DNA of 64,000 nt from Taibaiella helva (GTDB lineage: Bacteria > Bacteroidota > Bacteroidia > Chitinophagales > Chitinophagaceae), in NCBI RefSeq assembly GCF_003545695.1, contig NZ_QUZZ01000004.1, forward strand, positions 434,001 to 498,000, in the 5' to 3' direction. The notes under the pieces were generated by a model. That model searched no databases. It saw nothing but the letters and a program-made list of their open reading frames with translations, and was not told the DNA's origin. Positions 36,328-44,467 of the stretch are shown here, piece by piece (within the stretch, counting starts at the first letter, position 1; each line of letters opens with the position of its first letter). Both the position numbers and the translations under genes were made by a program.

Positions 36328-36786
36328 ATGCGCAACAAGATAGTAATGGCTTTCGTTGCTTCTGCCTTTTCTTTCGCCGCTCAAGCACAGCAACAGCAAA
36401 ATGTATCGGTATGCTCTGATAAAGCGATGCACTCCGAACTGGTTTCTCTCGACAAATCGCTGGAAGAACGCGGATTCGGCCTCGAACAATTTAAGATGAT
36501 GAATATGCCCTCCGGCTCTTATGTACCGGTAACGGTCAATATGCAGGAAGGCAAAATGTACCAGATCAATTTCATTGCCAGCAAAAATTTCCAGCAATAC
36601 CACCTTACTGTAATGGACAAGGATCGCAATAAACTGGTCGATAAAAAGATCAGGCAAGGCGGCAACCGGCAGCTCTCGGAAAGCTTTGCCGCTCCCTATA
36701 CAGGAACTTATATGGTCATCGTATCGCAGAAAGTAAAAGGACAACAGGAAGCTTGCGGCGGCTTGTCCGTGCTCAAGAATAAGTAA
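36328..36786 (+). CDS. Secreted protein of unknown function
   Basis: 152 aa. A signal peptide (MRNKIVMAFVASAFSFAAQA) precedes a Gln-rich start and a beta-rich domain (YVPVTVNMQEGKMYQINFIASKNFQQYHLTVMDKDRNKLVDKK) with two Cys near the ends. The pattern looks like a small beta-sandwich of the periplasm. It lies 15 bp before the acyltransferase gene. The 238-bp gap upstream has an A/T-rich stretch but no clear promoter box. No family recognised. Confidence 0.6.
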   Translation: MRNKIVMAFVASAFSFAAQAQQQQNVSVCSDKAMHSELVSLDKSLEERGFGLEQFKMMNMPSGSYVPVTVNMQEGKMYQINFIASKNFQQYHLTVMDKDRNKLVDKKIRQGGNRQLSESFAAPYTGTYMVIVSQKVKGQQEACGGLSVLKNK

Positions 36787-36801
36787 ACAGCAAGCCTGCC
36801 C

Positions 36802-37326
36802 ATGATCCAAGCCATTAAAAGGAAGCTGAAGCTCAGGCCCGAAATGGGCTTCAACTTCTACATGGCTGATTTTGTCTTCCGCAAGCTTCTGCGACAGAAT
36901 GCCGATGTGAAATGGGCCATCCATCATACCAGCACCATCCACAGCCCCGGGAAGCTGGTGCGCGGCCGGCACACCTGGCCCGGCGATTCTCCCGGCGTTT
37001 ATATCAATGCCCTCAACGGGATCATTATCGGCGACTATACCAATATCGGTCCCAATGTGGCGGTCATATCGGCCAACCACGATTTCATCAACAACGAAAT
37101 ACATGTAGCGGCATCCCCCATCGAGATCGGCAAATATTGCTGGATAGGCGCCGGGGCAGTAATCCTGCCCGGGGTAAAGCTCGGCGATTTCACCATGGTC
37201 GGCGCCGGGGCCATCGTTACCAAAAGCGCGGAAGAAGGTTATTGTGTGCTGGCCGGCAACCCTGCAAAGGTGATCCGGACCCTCGACCGCGAAACCTGTG
37301 CGGCTTTTGCAGCAACCAAATCTTGA
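36802..37326 (+). CDS. Hexapeptide-repeat acyltransferase
   Basis: 174 aa. A left-handed beta-helix is shown by repeated [IV]-G-x4 units: GIIIGDYTNIGPNVAVISANHDF, IEIGKYCWIGAGAVILPGVKLGDFTMVGAGAIVTK, and the closing GNPAKVIR. The SANHD His is the usual catalytic base. Relatives O-acetylate sugars of capsule, LPS or exopolysaccharide. The product fits the convergent flippase/asparagine-synthase pair that follows, whose stop is 1 bp away. Confidence 0.88.
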   Translation: MIQAIKRKLKLRPEMGFNFYMADFVFRKLLRQNADVKWAIHHTSTIHSPGKLVRGRHTWPGDSPGVYINALNGIIIGDYTNIGPNVAVISANHDFINNEIHVAASPIEIGKYCWIGAGAVILPGVKLGDFTMVGAGAIVTKSAEEGYCVLAGNPAKVIRTLDRETCAAFAATKS

Positions 37327-37327
37327 T

Positions 37328-38851
37328 TCAATCCTGGCGACCGAGCTGCTCTTCCAGCCAGGCAATATACCAGGCAGTTTGAATGCTGTTGATGTTTACC
37401 TCTTTATTGCTCCAGCCCAGGGCCAGCCTCCGGTCCTTTAAAAAGCTGCGGGCGATCAGCTTGAAGTTGACCGGGTCCGAAAAGACCACCCTGCGCATCC
37501 GGTTGCGTGCTCCCGCCATTTTCTGCAGCAGGAAAGGATAATGCTTTTTGGGGAAAGCGACTCCGAAAGGCTCGAAAAAATGGCGAAATACTATATGGTC
37601 GAAGAGCTTTCTTCCCCATTTATGCTCCCAGGACAGGTTCTGAAAGAACAGGATCAATTCCTTGTCCCATAAAGGGATCAGGTGCTCCTTGCCCCAGAAC
37701 TCGTATATCCGGTTGGAATTAATGATAAACTTGGATTGCCGCTCTTTCAGGTTCCAGTTCTCAAAATATTCATAAGGTTGAGCCGGTACAACCGGCAGGT
37801 GGATCCGCGGCAAAAAGGATTGCTTATTACCAGCGCGGAAAGCGTAGTGTCGCTGCAGCAAACGCGGCGCCACATTGTCTTCTGTAAGACCTGCCTCCAG
37901 ATGGCCTCCTGCAATAAAATCACCTGTATGGCCCGGAACGATCACCGCATCCTGCGGGATAAGGCTTTCTTTTACCAGGTGTCTTACGGCGAAATAATCC
38001 TGCGTGAACAAAGCTGAAGTTCCGTTAACCACAAAAGGCAGATAGGCGCCGAACTCCGGCGTATGCAGGAAATCGCCCACCAGCTGCGGCGTATAGGCGA
38101 TAAAATGCCAGGGGAACTGCAGCTGCGCCGCTACCCTGGCCGACATCCGCACATCGGGACTGGAAGGTATCCCGTAGGTAAAGCAGATCACTTTAGTATA
38201 GCCCTGCTTCTTCAGCAATACTGCAATCAGGCGGGAGTCGTAGCCACCGCTCAAAGGCAATACGGCCGTGCGGCCGTCCAGCGCTTTCACCAGGCGCTGC
38301 CCCACTTCGTCGAGCAATCCGGCCAATTGCACCGACAGTGTATCGAAGGACCCTTCAAGCGCCACTTCTGCGATATAATAGTGATAGGAATGTTCGTTCA
38401 GCTGTCCCTGCGCTGCAACCAGGCAGGCGCCGGCCTGCACCTGGCGCACCCCTTGCAGCAAGGTTCGGGCGCCGGTTACATAACCGGTATATAAAAATTC
38501 CTCCTTTGCTTCCTGATCCAGCTGCAATGTTCCCGGTGCAGCCAGCTCCACAACATCGCTGATCCGGAGCACGTCCTGATCCAGGGAGTAAAAAAGCGGA
38601 AAAGTCCTGGTACGGTCGGTGGCGCAATAAACAATATCTTCCCGGTGGATCACCACCGCAAAAATTCCGTTGGCCTGCTGCAGGCGGGCCAGCAATGCGG
38701 TTTCGGTATCCGCATCCCTGAAATAGGCTGCCAGTGCGGTCCGGCGCATTGGCGTACCACCAGGGTCATAGATAAAGCCCTTTACGGAGATACCCTTTTC
38801 GGTATACCAGGAATAACCATAATTGTATCCGAGCGTAATATCTACTTTCAT
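37328..38851 (-). CDS. Asparagine-synthase-like protein without the glutaminase Cys
   Basis: 507 aa from the ATG at 38849-38851, which overlaps the flippase stop as ATGA. The synthetase half is well kept: the PP-loop PLSGGYDSRLIAVLL, VICFTYGIPSSPDVRMSA, and a later GHTGDFIAGGH. The N-terminal half keeps the fold (GIFAVVIHREDIVYCATDRTRTFPLFY) but starts MKVDITLGYN, with no Cys at position 2, so glutamine hydrolysis is unlikely. Relatives are found in polysaccharide clusters. It may amidate a sugar or peptide using free ammonia or another nucleophile. Confidence 0.8.
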   Translation of the reverse strand: MKVDITLGYNYGYSWYTEKGISVKGFIYDPGGTPMRRTALAAYFRDADTETALLARLQQANGIFAVVIHREDIVYCATDRTRTFPLFYSLDQDVLRISDVVELAAPGTLQLDQEAKEEFLYTGYVTGARTLLQGVRQVQAGACLVAAQGQLNEHSYHYYIAEVALEGSFDTLSVQLAGLLDEVGQRLVKALDGRTAVLPLSGGYDSRLIAVLLKKQGYTKVICFTYGIPSSPDVRMSARVAAQLQFPWHFIAYTPQLVGDFLHTPEFGAYLPFVVNGTSALFTQDYFAVRHLVKESLIPQDAVIVPGHTGDFIAGGHLEAGLTEDNVAPRLLQRHYAFRAGNKQSFLPRIHLPVVPAQPYEYFENWNLKERQSKFIINSNRIYEFWGKEHLIPLWDKELILFFQNLSWEHKWGRKLFDHIVFRHFFEPFGVAFPKKHYPFLLQKMAGARNRMRRVVFSDPVNFKLIARSFLKDRRLALGWSNKEVNINSIQTAWYIAWLEEQLGRQD

Positions 38852-40191
38852 AAAAGCCATTGATCGATCAAGAAAAAAGGAACAATAGCGGCAGCCAGCA
38901 CCGCCAGCGTATAGCCCAGGATCTGCCATTTTGATATGCCGGCCGAAGACAGCAGGTAAAAGATAAAGCAGAAAAAGATCAGGGCGCCCACCGCACCAAA
39001 CCACATGACCGTAACAGCGGCATCATAGCGCAACCACAGACAGAGCAGCATAACCAGCGCCCGGGACGAAAAGATAATGATCTGCAGCAGCAATCCCTGC
39101 TTCTGCTTACCCTGCACAAAGAATAAATTGGATAAAGGCGAAGAAATAAATACAAACAGGAACCAAAGGCTCAGCGACTGTGCATACTGACCGGCCACGA
39201 TCCAGCCGCTGCCGAAGAACCAGGCGAAGAGCTTGTCGCCCCAGAACAGCAAAGCCGCTATAGGGAAAACGCCCAGCAGCAGCAGGTGGCGGTACAATGC
39301 CCAGGTGAGCTGTTTTATTTGCTGCTGATCTCCCTTTGCAGCCGCAGCTTTTTGAAAATACACTTGCCCTATCGCAGCACCCACCAGCGCCATGGGTGCG
39401 TTCAGCACCCGCTGGGACATGGCATAGAAACCGACGATGGTATTGGAAAAGAAGGTAGCGAAAATATAAACGGGCAATTGCTGGGAAGCCGTATTCAGCA
39501 AGAGCGAAGGCAAAGTAAAGCGGGGAAAATTACGATAGCGCCAGGCCATACGTTTCATACCGGGTGTAAGCCGGAAAGTCTCTCCCTCCTGCCTGTTTTT
39601 CAGGTAAACGCTGATCACGCCCAGGTTGCCGCCCAGCAAGGAAACCAGGTTGCCCCATAATAAACCGGCGGCTTGTCCGCCCGCTGCGCCCGCACCTACT
39701 TGTACACCGCCTGCAATACCCGACCGTATTACAGAAGCCGCAGCTATGCCCCTGTAAGCCTTCTGCCGCACACTGTAATAACGCAATATCTCAAAAGCTC
39801 CGGAAAACAATACGGCCAGGGGCAGCAGGTACAGCCAGAAGCCGATGCGCCCGTCTTTGAGCAGGCTTACAAGCGGTCCATGCAGCGTCAGGATGAGCAG
39901 CAGCAGCAGTACCGAGACGCCTAGCGTCAGCATCAGGGCAAAGCGCACCAGCTTGCGGGCGTCCCTGTCGGCGCCGGGCAGCACGACCGACATTTCGTAT
40001 TGGCCCGTAGCGATAAGGGTCAACAAGGAGCACAGGGAAACGAAGAGGGTCAGCAACCCGAAATCATCCGGTGTATAGAGCCGGGTCAGTATAGGCGTGA
40101 TCAATACCGGAATGGCCTGCGCAACAGTGGTTCCTGTAGTCAATGTGAGCACATTACGTACAAAATCCGTAAGTTTTATCTTTCTTATCAT
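38848..40191 (-). CDS. Wzx-type polysaccharide flippase (MOP superfamily)
   Basis: 447 aa with about 12-14 hydrophobic segments, starting TTGTTVAQAIPVLITPILTRLYTPDDFGLLTLF, the usual N-terminus of O-antigen flippases. The region FPRFTLPSLLLNTASQQLPVYIFATFFSNTIVGFYAMSQRVL is the conserved second bundle. Such proteins flip lipid-linked oligosaccharide units across the inner membrane. It overlaps the asparagine-synthase-like gene by 4 bp, so they are translated together. The rest of an export pathway (Wzy, polymerase regulators) is not in the window. Confidence 0.9.
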   Translation of the reverse strand: MIRKIKLTDFVRNVLTLTTGTTVAQAIPVLITPILTRLYTPDDFGLLTLFVSLCSLLTLIATGQYEMSVVLPGADRDARKLVRFALMLTLGVSVLLLLLILTLHGPLVSLLKDGRIGFWLYLLPLAVLFSGAFEILRYYSVRQKAYRGIAAASVIRSGIAGGVQVGAGAAGGQAAGLLWGNLVSLLGGNLGVISVYLKNRQEGETFRLTPGMKRMAWRYRNFPRFTLPSLLLNTASQQLPVYIFATFFSNTIVGFYAMSQRVLNAPMALVGAAIGQVYFQKAAAAKGDQQQIKQLTWALYRHLLLLGVFPIAALLFWGDKLFAWFFGSGWIVAGQYAQSLSLWFLFVFISSPLSNLFFVQGKQKQGLLLQIIIFSSRALVMLLCLWLRYDAAVTVMWFGAVGALIFFCFIFYLLSSAGISKWQILGYTLAVLAAAIVPFFLIDQWLL

Positions 40192-40312
40192 CCGTAGGGC
40201 AGATCAGGTCGCGGGTTTCTTCTGCAAAAGAAACAAAATAAATCCGAAAAGCCCTGGTTTATTGTCTTACAGCCGGTTACAGGCATTCGGCGTTTATTCG
40301 GCAACACATTGG

Positions 40313-40320
40313 TATATTTG
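40313..40320 (+). promoter_or_regulatory. -7 box of hflX
   Basis: TATATTTG matches the consensus, 22 nt before the ATG at 40343. It excludes the longer reading from 40097. Confidence 0.65.
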
Positions 40321-40342
40321 CAGGTTTTTGTGCAGTAACCAT

Positions 40343-41530
40343 ATGATCGATAACAAGAATATTATCTCCAACGAGGAACGTGCAGTGCTGGTAGGCCTGA
40401 TCCAGAAGACCACCACCGAGGCGCAGGTATTGGAGTATCTGGATGAGCTGGCATTCCTGGCCGAGACGGCCGGAGCTACAGCCATCAAAAGTTTTTTTCA
40501 AAAATTACCGCATCCCGACAGCCGCACTTTCGTAGGCAAAGGCAAGCTGGAGGAGATTAAGCAATATGCGATCCGGCACAATGCCACGCTCATCATTTTC
40601 GACGATGAGCTGACCGGTTCGCAGATCAGCAATATTGAAAAAGAGGTGGGTATAAAGACCATCGACCGCTCTGACCTGATCCTGGACATCTTTGCCCGCA
40701 GGGCCAAGACCGCGCAGGCCAAAACCCAGGTAGAGCTGGCACAATACCAATACATCCTGCCCCGCCTGAAAGGCATGTGGAGCCACCTGGAACGGCAGGG
40801 AGGCGGCATCGGCTCGCGCGGTCCCGGTGAAACCGAGATCGAGACCGACAGGCGTATCGTCAAGGACAAGATCACCTTGCTGCGCAAACGGCTGAGCGAG
40901 ATAGACAAGCAATCCTCCACACAAAGAAAAGAACGCGGCACCTTTATCCGTGTGGCGCTGGTGGGCTATACCAATGTGGGCAAAAGCACGCTGATGCAGG
41001 TGCTGAGCAAGTCGGATGTATTTGCGGAGAACAAGCTCTTTGCCACACTGGAAACCACCACGCGCAAAGTGGTGTTCGAACGTACGCCCTTCCTGCTGAG
41101 CGACACGGTCGGGTTCATCCGAAAGCTGCCCCACCACCTGGTAGAAAGCTTCAAATCCACGCTGGACGAGGTGCGCGAGGCCGACATCCTGCTCCATGTG
41201 ATCGACGTGTCGCATCCGCAATATGAAGACCAGATCGCTGTCGTGAACAGCACCCTGCAGGATATCGGCGCTTTCGAAAAGCCCATCCTGATGATCTTCA
41301 ATAAAATGGACCAGTACGAACAGCGCACTTTTGATGAGTGGCTCGAAGAAAGTGTGAAGCAGGACCTGCTGAAGCAATTGCACCGCCGCTGGGACAACGA
41401 AACACATGGCAATGCCATTTTTGTTTCTGCTACCGAACGCTCCAATATCGACCTGCTGCGCGAAACCATACTGGAAAGGGTGAAGCGCCTGTATGAAGAA
41501 CGCTACCCTTACCTGAATAGCTTTTATTAG
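40343..41530 (+). CDS. hflX: GTPase HflX
   Basis: 395 aa from the ATG at 40343. The N-terminal HflX domain has SRTFVGKGKLEEIKQYA and NATLIIFDDELTGSQISNIEK. A GTP-binding domain follows with P-loop GYTNVGKSTL, DTVGF, and NKMD. The ERQGGGIGSRGPGETEIETDRR linker is diagnostic. HflX splits stalled or heat-damaged 70S ribosomes. It is monocistronic and divergent from the flippase. Confidence 0.96.
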   Translation: MIDNKNIISNEERAVLVGLIQKTTTEAQVLEYLDELAFLAETAGATAIKSFFQKLPHPDSRTFVGKGKLEEIKQYAIRHNATLIIFDDELTGSQISNIEKEVGIKTIDRSDLILDIFARRAKTAQAKTQVELAQYQYILPRLKGMWSHLERQGGGIGSRGPGETEIETDRRIVKDKITLLRKRLSEIDKQSSTQRKERGTFIRVALVGYTNVGKSTLMQVLSKSDVFAENKLFATLETTTRKVVFERTPFLLSDTVGFIRKLPHHLVESFKSTLDEVREADILLHVIDVSHPQYEDQIAVVNSTLQDIGAFEKPILMIFNKMDQYEQRTFDEWLEESVKQDLLKQLHRRWDNETHGNAIFVSATERSNIDLLRETILERVKRLYEERYPYLNSFY

Positions 41531-41614
41531 CAATAAGAGTTTGTATACTACGCTACCAAATGCCGGAGCGCGTTATACCGTCTTTTTGTATTAGACGGTA
41601 TAATGTTCCCTGCT

Positions 41615-42556
41615 ATGAAAAAAGCTTTTCTCCGCACATTACTCCTGTTCGCCGCATGCTCTTCGCAGGCCCAGACTTATTTCCCTTTTCCTTCGACCGG
41701 CGCCGAATGGACCGTAGCTTATTATTATTTCCCTTGCGACAATGCCCCGGTAGATACTTTTCGATACCAATACCGGCTGGATGGCGACACCACCCTGGCC
41801 GGGAATACCTACCACAAGCTGACCGTACAAGAAGGCCCTGCCCTGCCTCCGGTGTTTATCGGTGGCCTGCGGGAAGACGGTAAAAAGATCTATTACCGGT
41901 ATACGCCTAATACCCACCCCCTGGGCCCGAGGCTGGCTCCGGAGAAAGAATTTCTGCTGTATGATTTCGGTGTTAGCGGGGCCGGCCAGATCGTCTATCA
42001 TGATACTTCCGCTTCCTGGCCCGGTGTTACTTCATCGCAGGTTACCAGTACAGACACGGTACTAATAGGCGGCAGCTACAGGAAAAGAATCCGCGTAAGC
42101 TCCCCGCTCAATACTACAGATGATTGGATAGAGGGTATCGGCAGCATGGGTACCGGCCTGATCTCTCTCTTAAACCTTACGCCCACGGTCGAATGCGTCT
42201 CGCAACAGATGCGCGCCGTTTGCTTCAGGCAAAACGGGAACATGCTTTATCTCAATCCTCTTTACGAGAATTGCGAAGGCCGGCCTGCCCAGCCCAACGC
42301 GATCTCACCCATAAGCCTCAGCCGGTTCAGGATATATCCCAACCCGGCGATGAACCAGGAGATCCGGATCGAAAATATTGACCCTACAGATGGTCTGCAG
42401 CTAAAAATAACGGATTATACCGGCAGGACATTAGGCGCACAAAGTTTAACACAAAAGGAGATGACCGTCAGGCTGCCAAGGGTCGCTATGGCGATCCTTA
42501 TTATCAGTGACAGACAGAGGCGTATCCTCCGCGTGGAAAAGGTAGCATGCCGCTGA
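41615..42556 (+). CDS. Secreted protein with type IX sorting domain
   Basis: 313 aa from the ATG at 41615, which begins the signal MKKAFLRTLLLFAACSSQAQ. The body (about residues 24-230) is beta-rich with YFPFPSTGAEWTVAYYYFPCDNAP and a Cys pair near VECVSQQMRAVCF; no enzyme motif is seen. The last 80 residues form a T9SS type A sorting domain (FRIYPNPAMNQEIRIENI, then LKITDYTGRTLGAQSLTQ). T9SS cargo is exported across the outer membrane and the tail removed. Confidence 0.8.
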   Translation: MKKAFLRTLLLFAACSSQAQTYFPFPSTGAEWTVAYYYFPCDNAPVDTFRYQYRLDGDTTLAGNTYHKLTVQEGPALPPVFIGGLREDGKKIYYRYTPNTHPLGPRLAPEKEFLLYDFGVSGAGQIVYHDTSASWPGVTSSQVTSTDTVLIGGSYRKRIRVSSPLNTTDDWIEGIGSMGTGLISLLNLTPTVECVSQQMRAVCFRQNGNMLYLNPLYENCEGRPAQPNAISPISLSRFRIYPNPAMNQEIRIENIDPTDGLQLKITDYTGRTLGAQSLTQKEMTVRLPRVAMAILIISDRQRRILRVEKVACR

Positions 42557-42602
42557 CCGGCACTTCCCAGCTTATCTGTCCCGGAACACTATGTATCACC
42601 AG

Positions 42603-43361
42603 CTACCTTAAAGACAGCTCCTGCAAATAACCTTCGGGATAGTTGACGGCTTCGAGGTACAGTCCGTGGCCGGCCACGCTGAAATCAGCCAGGGTACAAT
42701 CCTGCGCTTCGATAATACGGCGGAAATTTTCCAGGCTGTGCCTGCCGCGGGCAACCTGTAGCTGGGTGCCTACCAGGCCGCGCACCATACCCCTCAGAAA
42801 GCGATTGGCCTCGACCACGTAATGCAGCTCCTCTCCTACCGTCTCCCAGCGGGATTGAAAGATCGTGCAGAGGAAAGTATGCGATTGTGTATTGCGCTTT
42901 GAAAAGGTCTCAAAATTGCGGTATTCCATCAGCATCGGGGCCGTACGTTCCAGCAATTCCCGATTGAGGGTAAAAGGATAATAAAGCGCACGTTGGTGAC
43001 GGAACGGATCTTTACGGGTATAAATGCGGTAGCGGTAAAGCCTGCTGACCGCGTCAAAGCGGGCATTGGCCCCGGACTTGCTGCTGGTATAAATGGCCCG
43101 CACCGCCATGCTGAAAGGCAGGATAGCGTTGAGCTTATAACGGAACTGCGGATGCAAGGGCTCCGCTTCGTCGAAATGATAAAAATTACAATGGGCATGC
43201 ACCCCTTCATCGGTGCGGCTGGCCCCGAAGGTCTCCACCGGCCGGCGCAGCAAGGTAGACAAGGCTTTATTGAGCGTACCCTGAACGGTAAGCAGATCGC
43301 CCTGTACCTGTGAACCATGAAAAGCCGTGCCTTCGTAGCTTACTTCCAGGAAATAACGCAT
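42603..43361 (-). CDS. truA: tRNA pseudouridine synthase A
   Basis: 252 aa. It opens MRYFLEVSYEGTAFHGSQVQGDLLTVQGTLNKAL and carries the catalytic GASRTDEGVHA Asp loop, RRDxR-like FDAVSRLYRYRIYT and the later FETFSKRNT and RFLRGMVRGLVGT. TruA makes pseudouridine at positions 38-40 of many tRNAs. It follows a small DUF3817 gene by 25 bp on the same strand and probably shares its promoter. Confidence 0.95.
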   Translation of the reverse strand: MRYFLEVSYEGTAFHGSQVQGDLLTVQGTLNKALSTLLRRPVETFGASRTDEGVHAHCNFYHFDEAEPLHPQFRYKLNAILPFSMAVRAIYTSSKSGANARFDAVSRLYRYRIYTRKDPFRHQRALYYPFTLNRELLERTAPMLMEYRNFETFSKRNTQSHTFLCTIFQSRWETVGEELHYVVEANRFLRGMVRGLVGTQLQVARGRHSLENFRRIIEAQDCTLADFSVAGHGLYLEAVNYPEGYLQELSLR

Positions 43362-43386
43362 GAAACAGGTTTAAAGAGCAGAGAAA

Positions 43387-43707
43387 TCAGGCTAAGGCCG
43401 CTTTAGCAGCCGCTTCACGCTTCAGCTTCCTTTCAACAAAAAAAGGAGCGAAGGGCAGAAGGGAGGCAAAGAATACCAGCGCAGCGCGGCCAAAGCTCCA
43501 TTTATACTTAGCCCAGCAAGCCACGAGGAAAACGCCGTACAGCACAAACAGCAGGCCATGCGCCCAACCGGCATAAAGACTGAACTCCACCGCCCAAGAC
43601 AGCTTCAATCCATACTTCAGGGGCATCGCCACACCCAGCAGCAGCAGGTAAGATATACCCTCCAGCAAGGCGATAAAGCAGAAACGATTCAGCAATCTGT
43701 TATCCAT
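43387..43707 (-). CDS. DUF3817 small membrane protein
   Basis: 106 aa from the ATG at 43705-43707. Three hydrophobic segments are seen: FCFIALLEGISYLLLLGVAMPLK, WAHGLLFVLYGVFLVACW and FFASLLPFAPFF, with a Lys/Arg/Ala-rich tail. The MPLKYGLKLS and AGWAHGLLFVLY patterns fit the DUF3817 family, whose role is unknown. A perfect TACCTTTG box lies just upstream and rules out the longer reading. Confidence 0.8.
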   Translation of the reverse strand: MDNRLLNRFCFIALLEGISYLLLLGVAMPLKYGLKLSWAVEFSLYAGWAHGLLFVLYGVFLVACWAKYKWSFGRAALVFFASLLPFAPFFVERKLKREAAAKAALA

Positions 43708-43724
43708 AAGCTCAAAAATTGAGG

Positions 43725-43732
43725 CAAAGGTA
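43725..43732 (-). promoter_or_regulatory. -7 box of the DUF3817 / truA unit
   Basis: Minus-strand TACCTTTG followed by CC, 17 nt before the ATG at 43707. Confidence 0.65.
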
Positions 43733-43807
43733 CTACCCATTTCGCTATTGTCCGGGCGCTTTCGGTGAATAATCGGCCGGCGCAAACGGGCTGCACCGGC
43801 AAATATT

Positions 43808-43815
43808 TATCTTTG
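43808..43815 (+). promoter_or_regulatory. -7 box of the HEAT-repeat gene
   Basis: TATCTTTG, 22 nt before the ATG at 43838. Confidence 0.6.
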
Positions 43816-43837
43816 GCCATCTAAACAAAGCGATGAT

Positions 43838-44467
43838 ATGAGCAATATACTGGAACAGCTGGCTGCCGCTTCCGGCCAAAGAGAGCAGGACAGGAATATA
43901 GCAATGGCGCAGCAGATCGCTGCAGCAAAGGATAAAAAAGCAGTGAAAACGTTGATCGAAGGCCTGGAGCACAAGACCAAAGCGCTGCGCCACGACTGTA
44001 TCAAAACGCTCTATGAAACTGCCGCGCTCGCACCGGAGCTCATCAGCCCCTATACGCAACAGTTCCTGCAGCTGCTGGACAATAAGGACAATCGCCTGCA
44101 ATGGGGGGCCATGACGGTCCTTTCGGCTATCGCACCACTGGTACTGCCCTTATTATATGAAGCCTTACCCCGCCTCGTTGCTGTAGCTGATGCCGGCTCG
44201 GTGATCACGCGCGATCACCTGGTGCGGATCCTGGTCAGCCTTGCAGGCAAGACTGCCTATGCCGCCGATGCCGTTCCCTTATTGCTGGAGCAGCTATTGC
44301 AGGCGCCGGCGAACCAGGCGCCTTCTTATGCCGAGCAGGCTTTGCCGGTTATCGGACCTGCAGATAAAGAAAAATTCAGGCAGGTGCTACACACCCGCCT
44401 GGACGATATGGAACAAGAAAGTAAAAGAAAGCGTATTGAGAAGGTGCTGAAAAAGCTCGGCACTTAA
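43838..44467 (+). CDS. HEAT-repeat-like alpha-helical protein
   Basis: 209 aa, almost all helical. Helix pairs with HEAT spacing are seen: KKAVKTLIEGLEHKTKALRHDCIKTLYETA, ISPYTQQFLQLLDNKDNRLQWGAMTVLSAIA and ITRDHLVRILVSLAGKTAYAADAVPLLLEQLL. The C-terminus is a charged helix (KRKRIEKVLKKLGT). There is no signal peptide, so it should be a cytoplasmic binding or scaffold protein. Its stop overlaps the stop of mgtE by 4 bp, tail to tail. Confidence 0.7.
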   Translation: MSNILEQLAAASGQREQDRNIAMAQQIAAAKDKKAVKTLIEGLEHKTKALRHDCIKTLYETAALAPELISPYTQQFLQLLDNKDNRLQWGAMTVLSAIAPLVLPLLYEALPRLVAVADAGSVITRDHLVRILVSLAGKTAYAADAVPLLLEQLLQAPANQAPSYAEQALPVIGPADKEKFRQVLHTRLDDMEQESKRKRIEKVLKKLGT

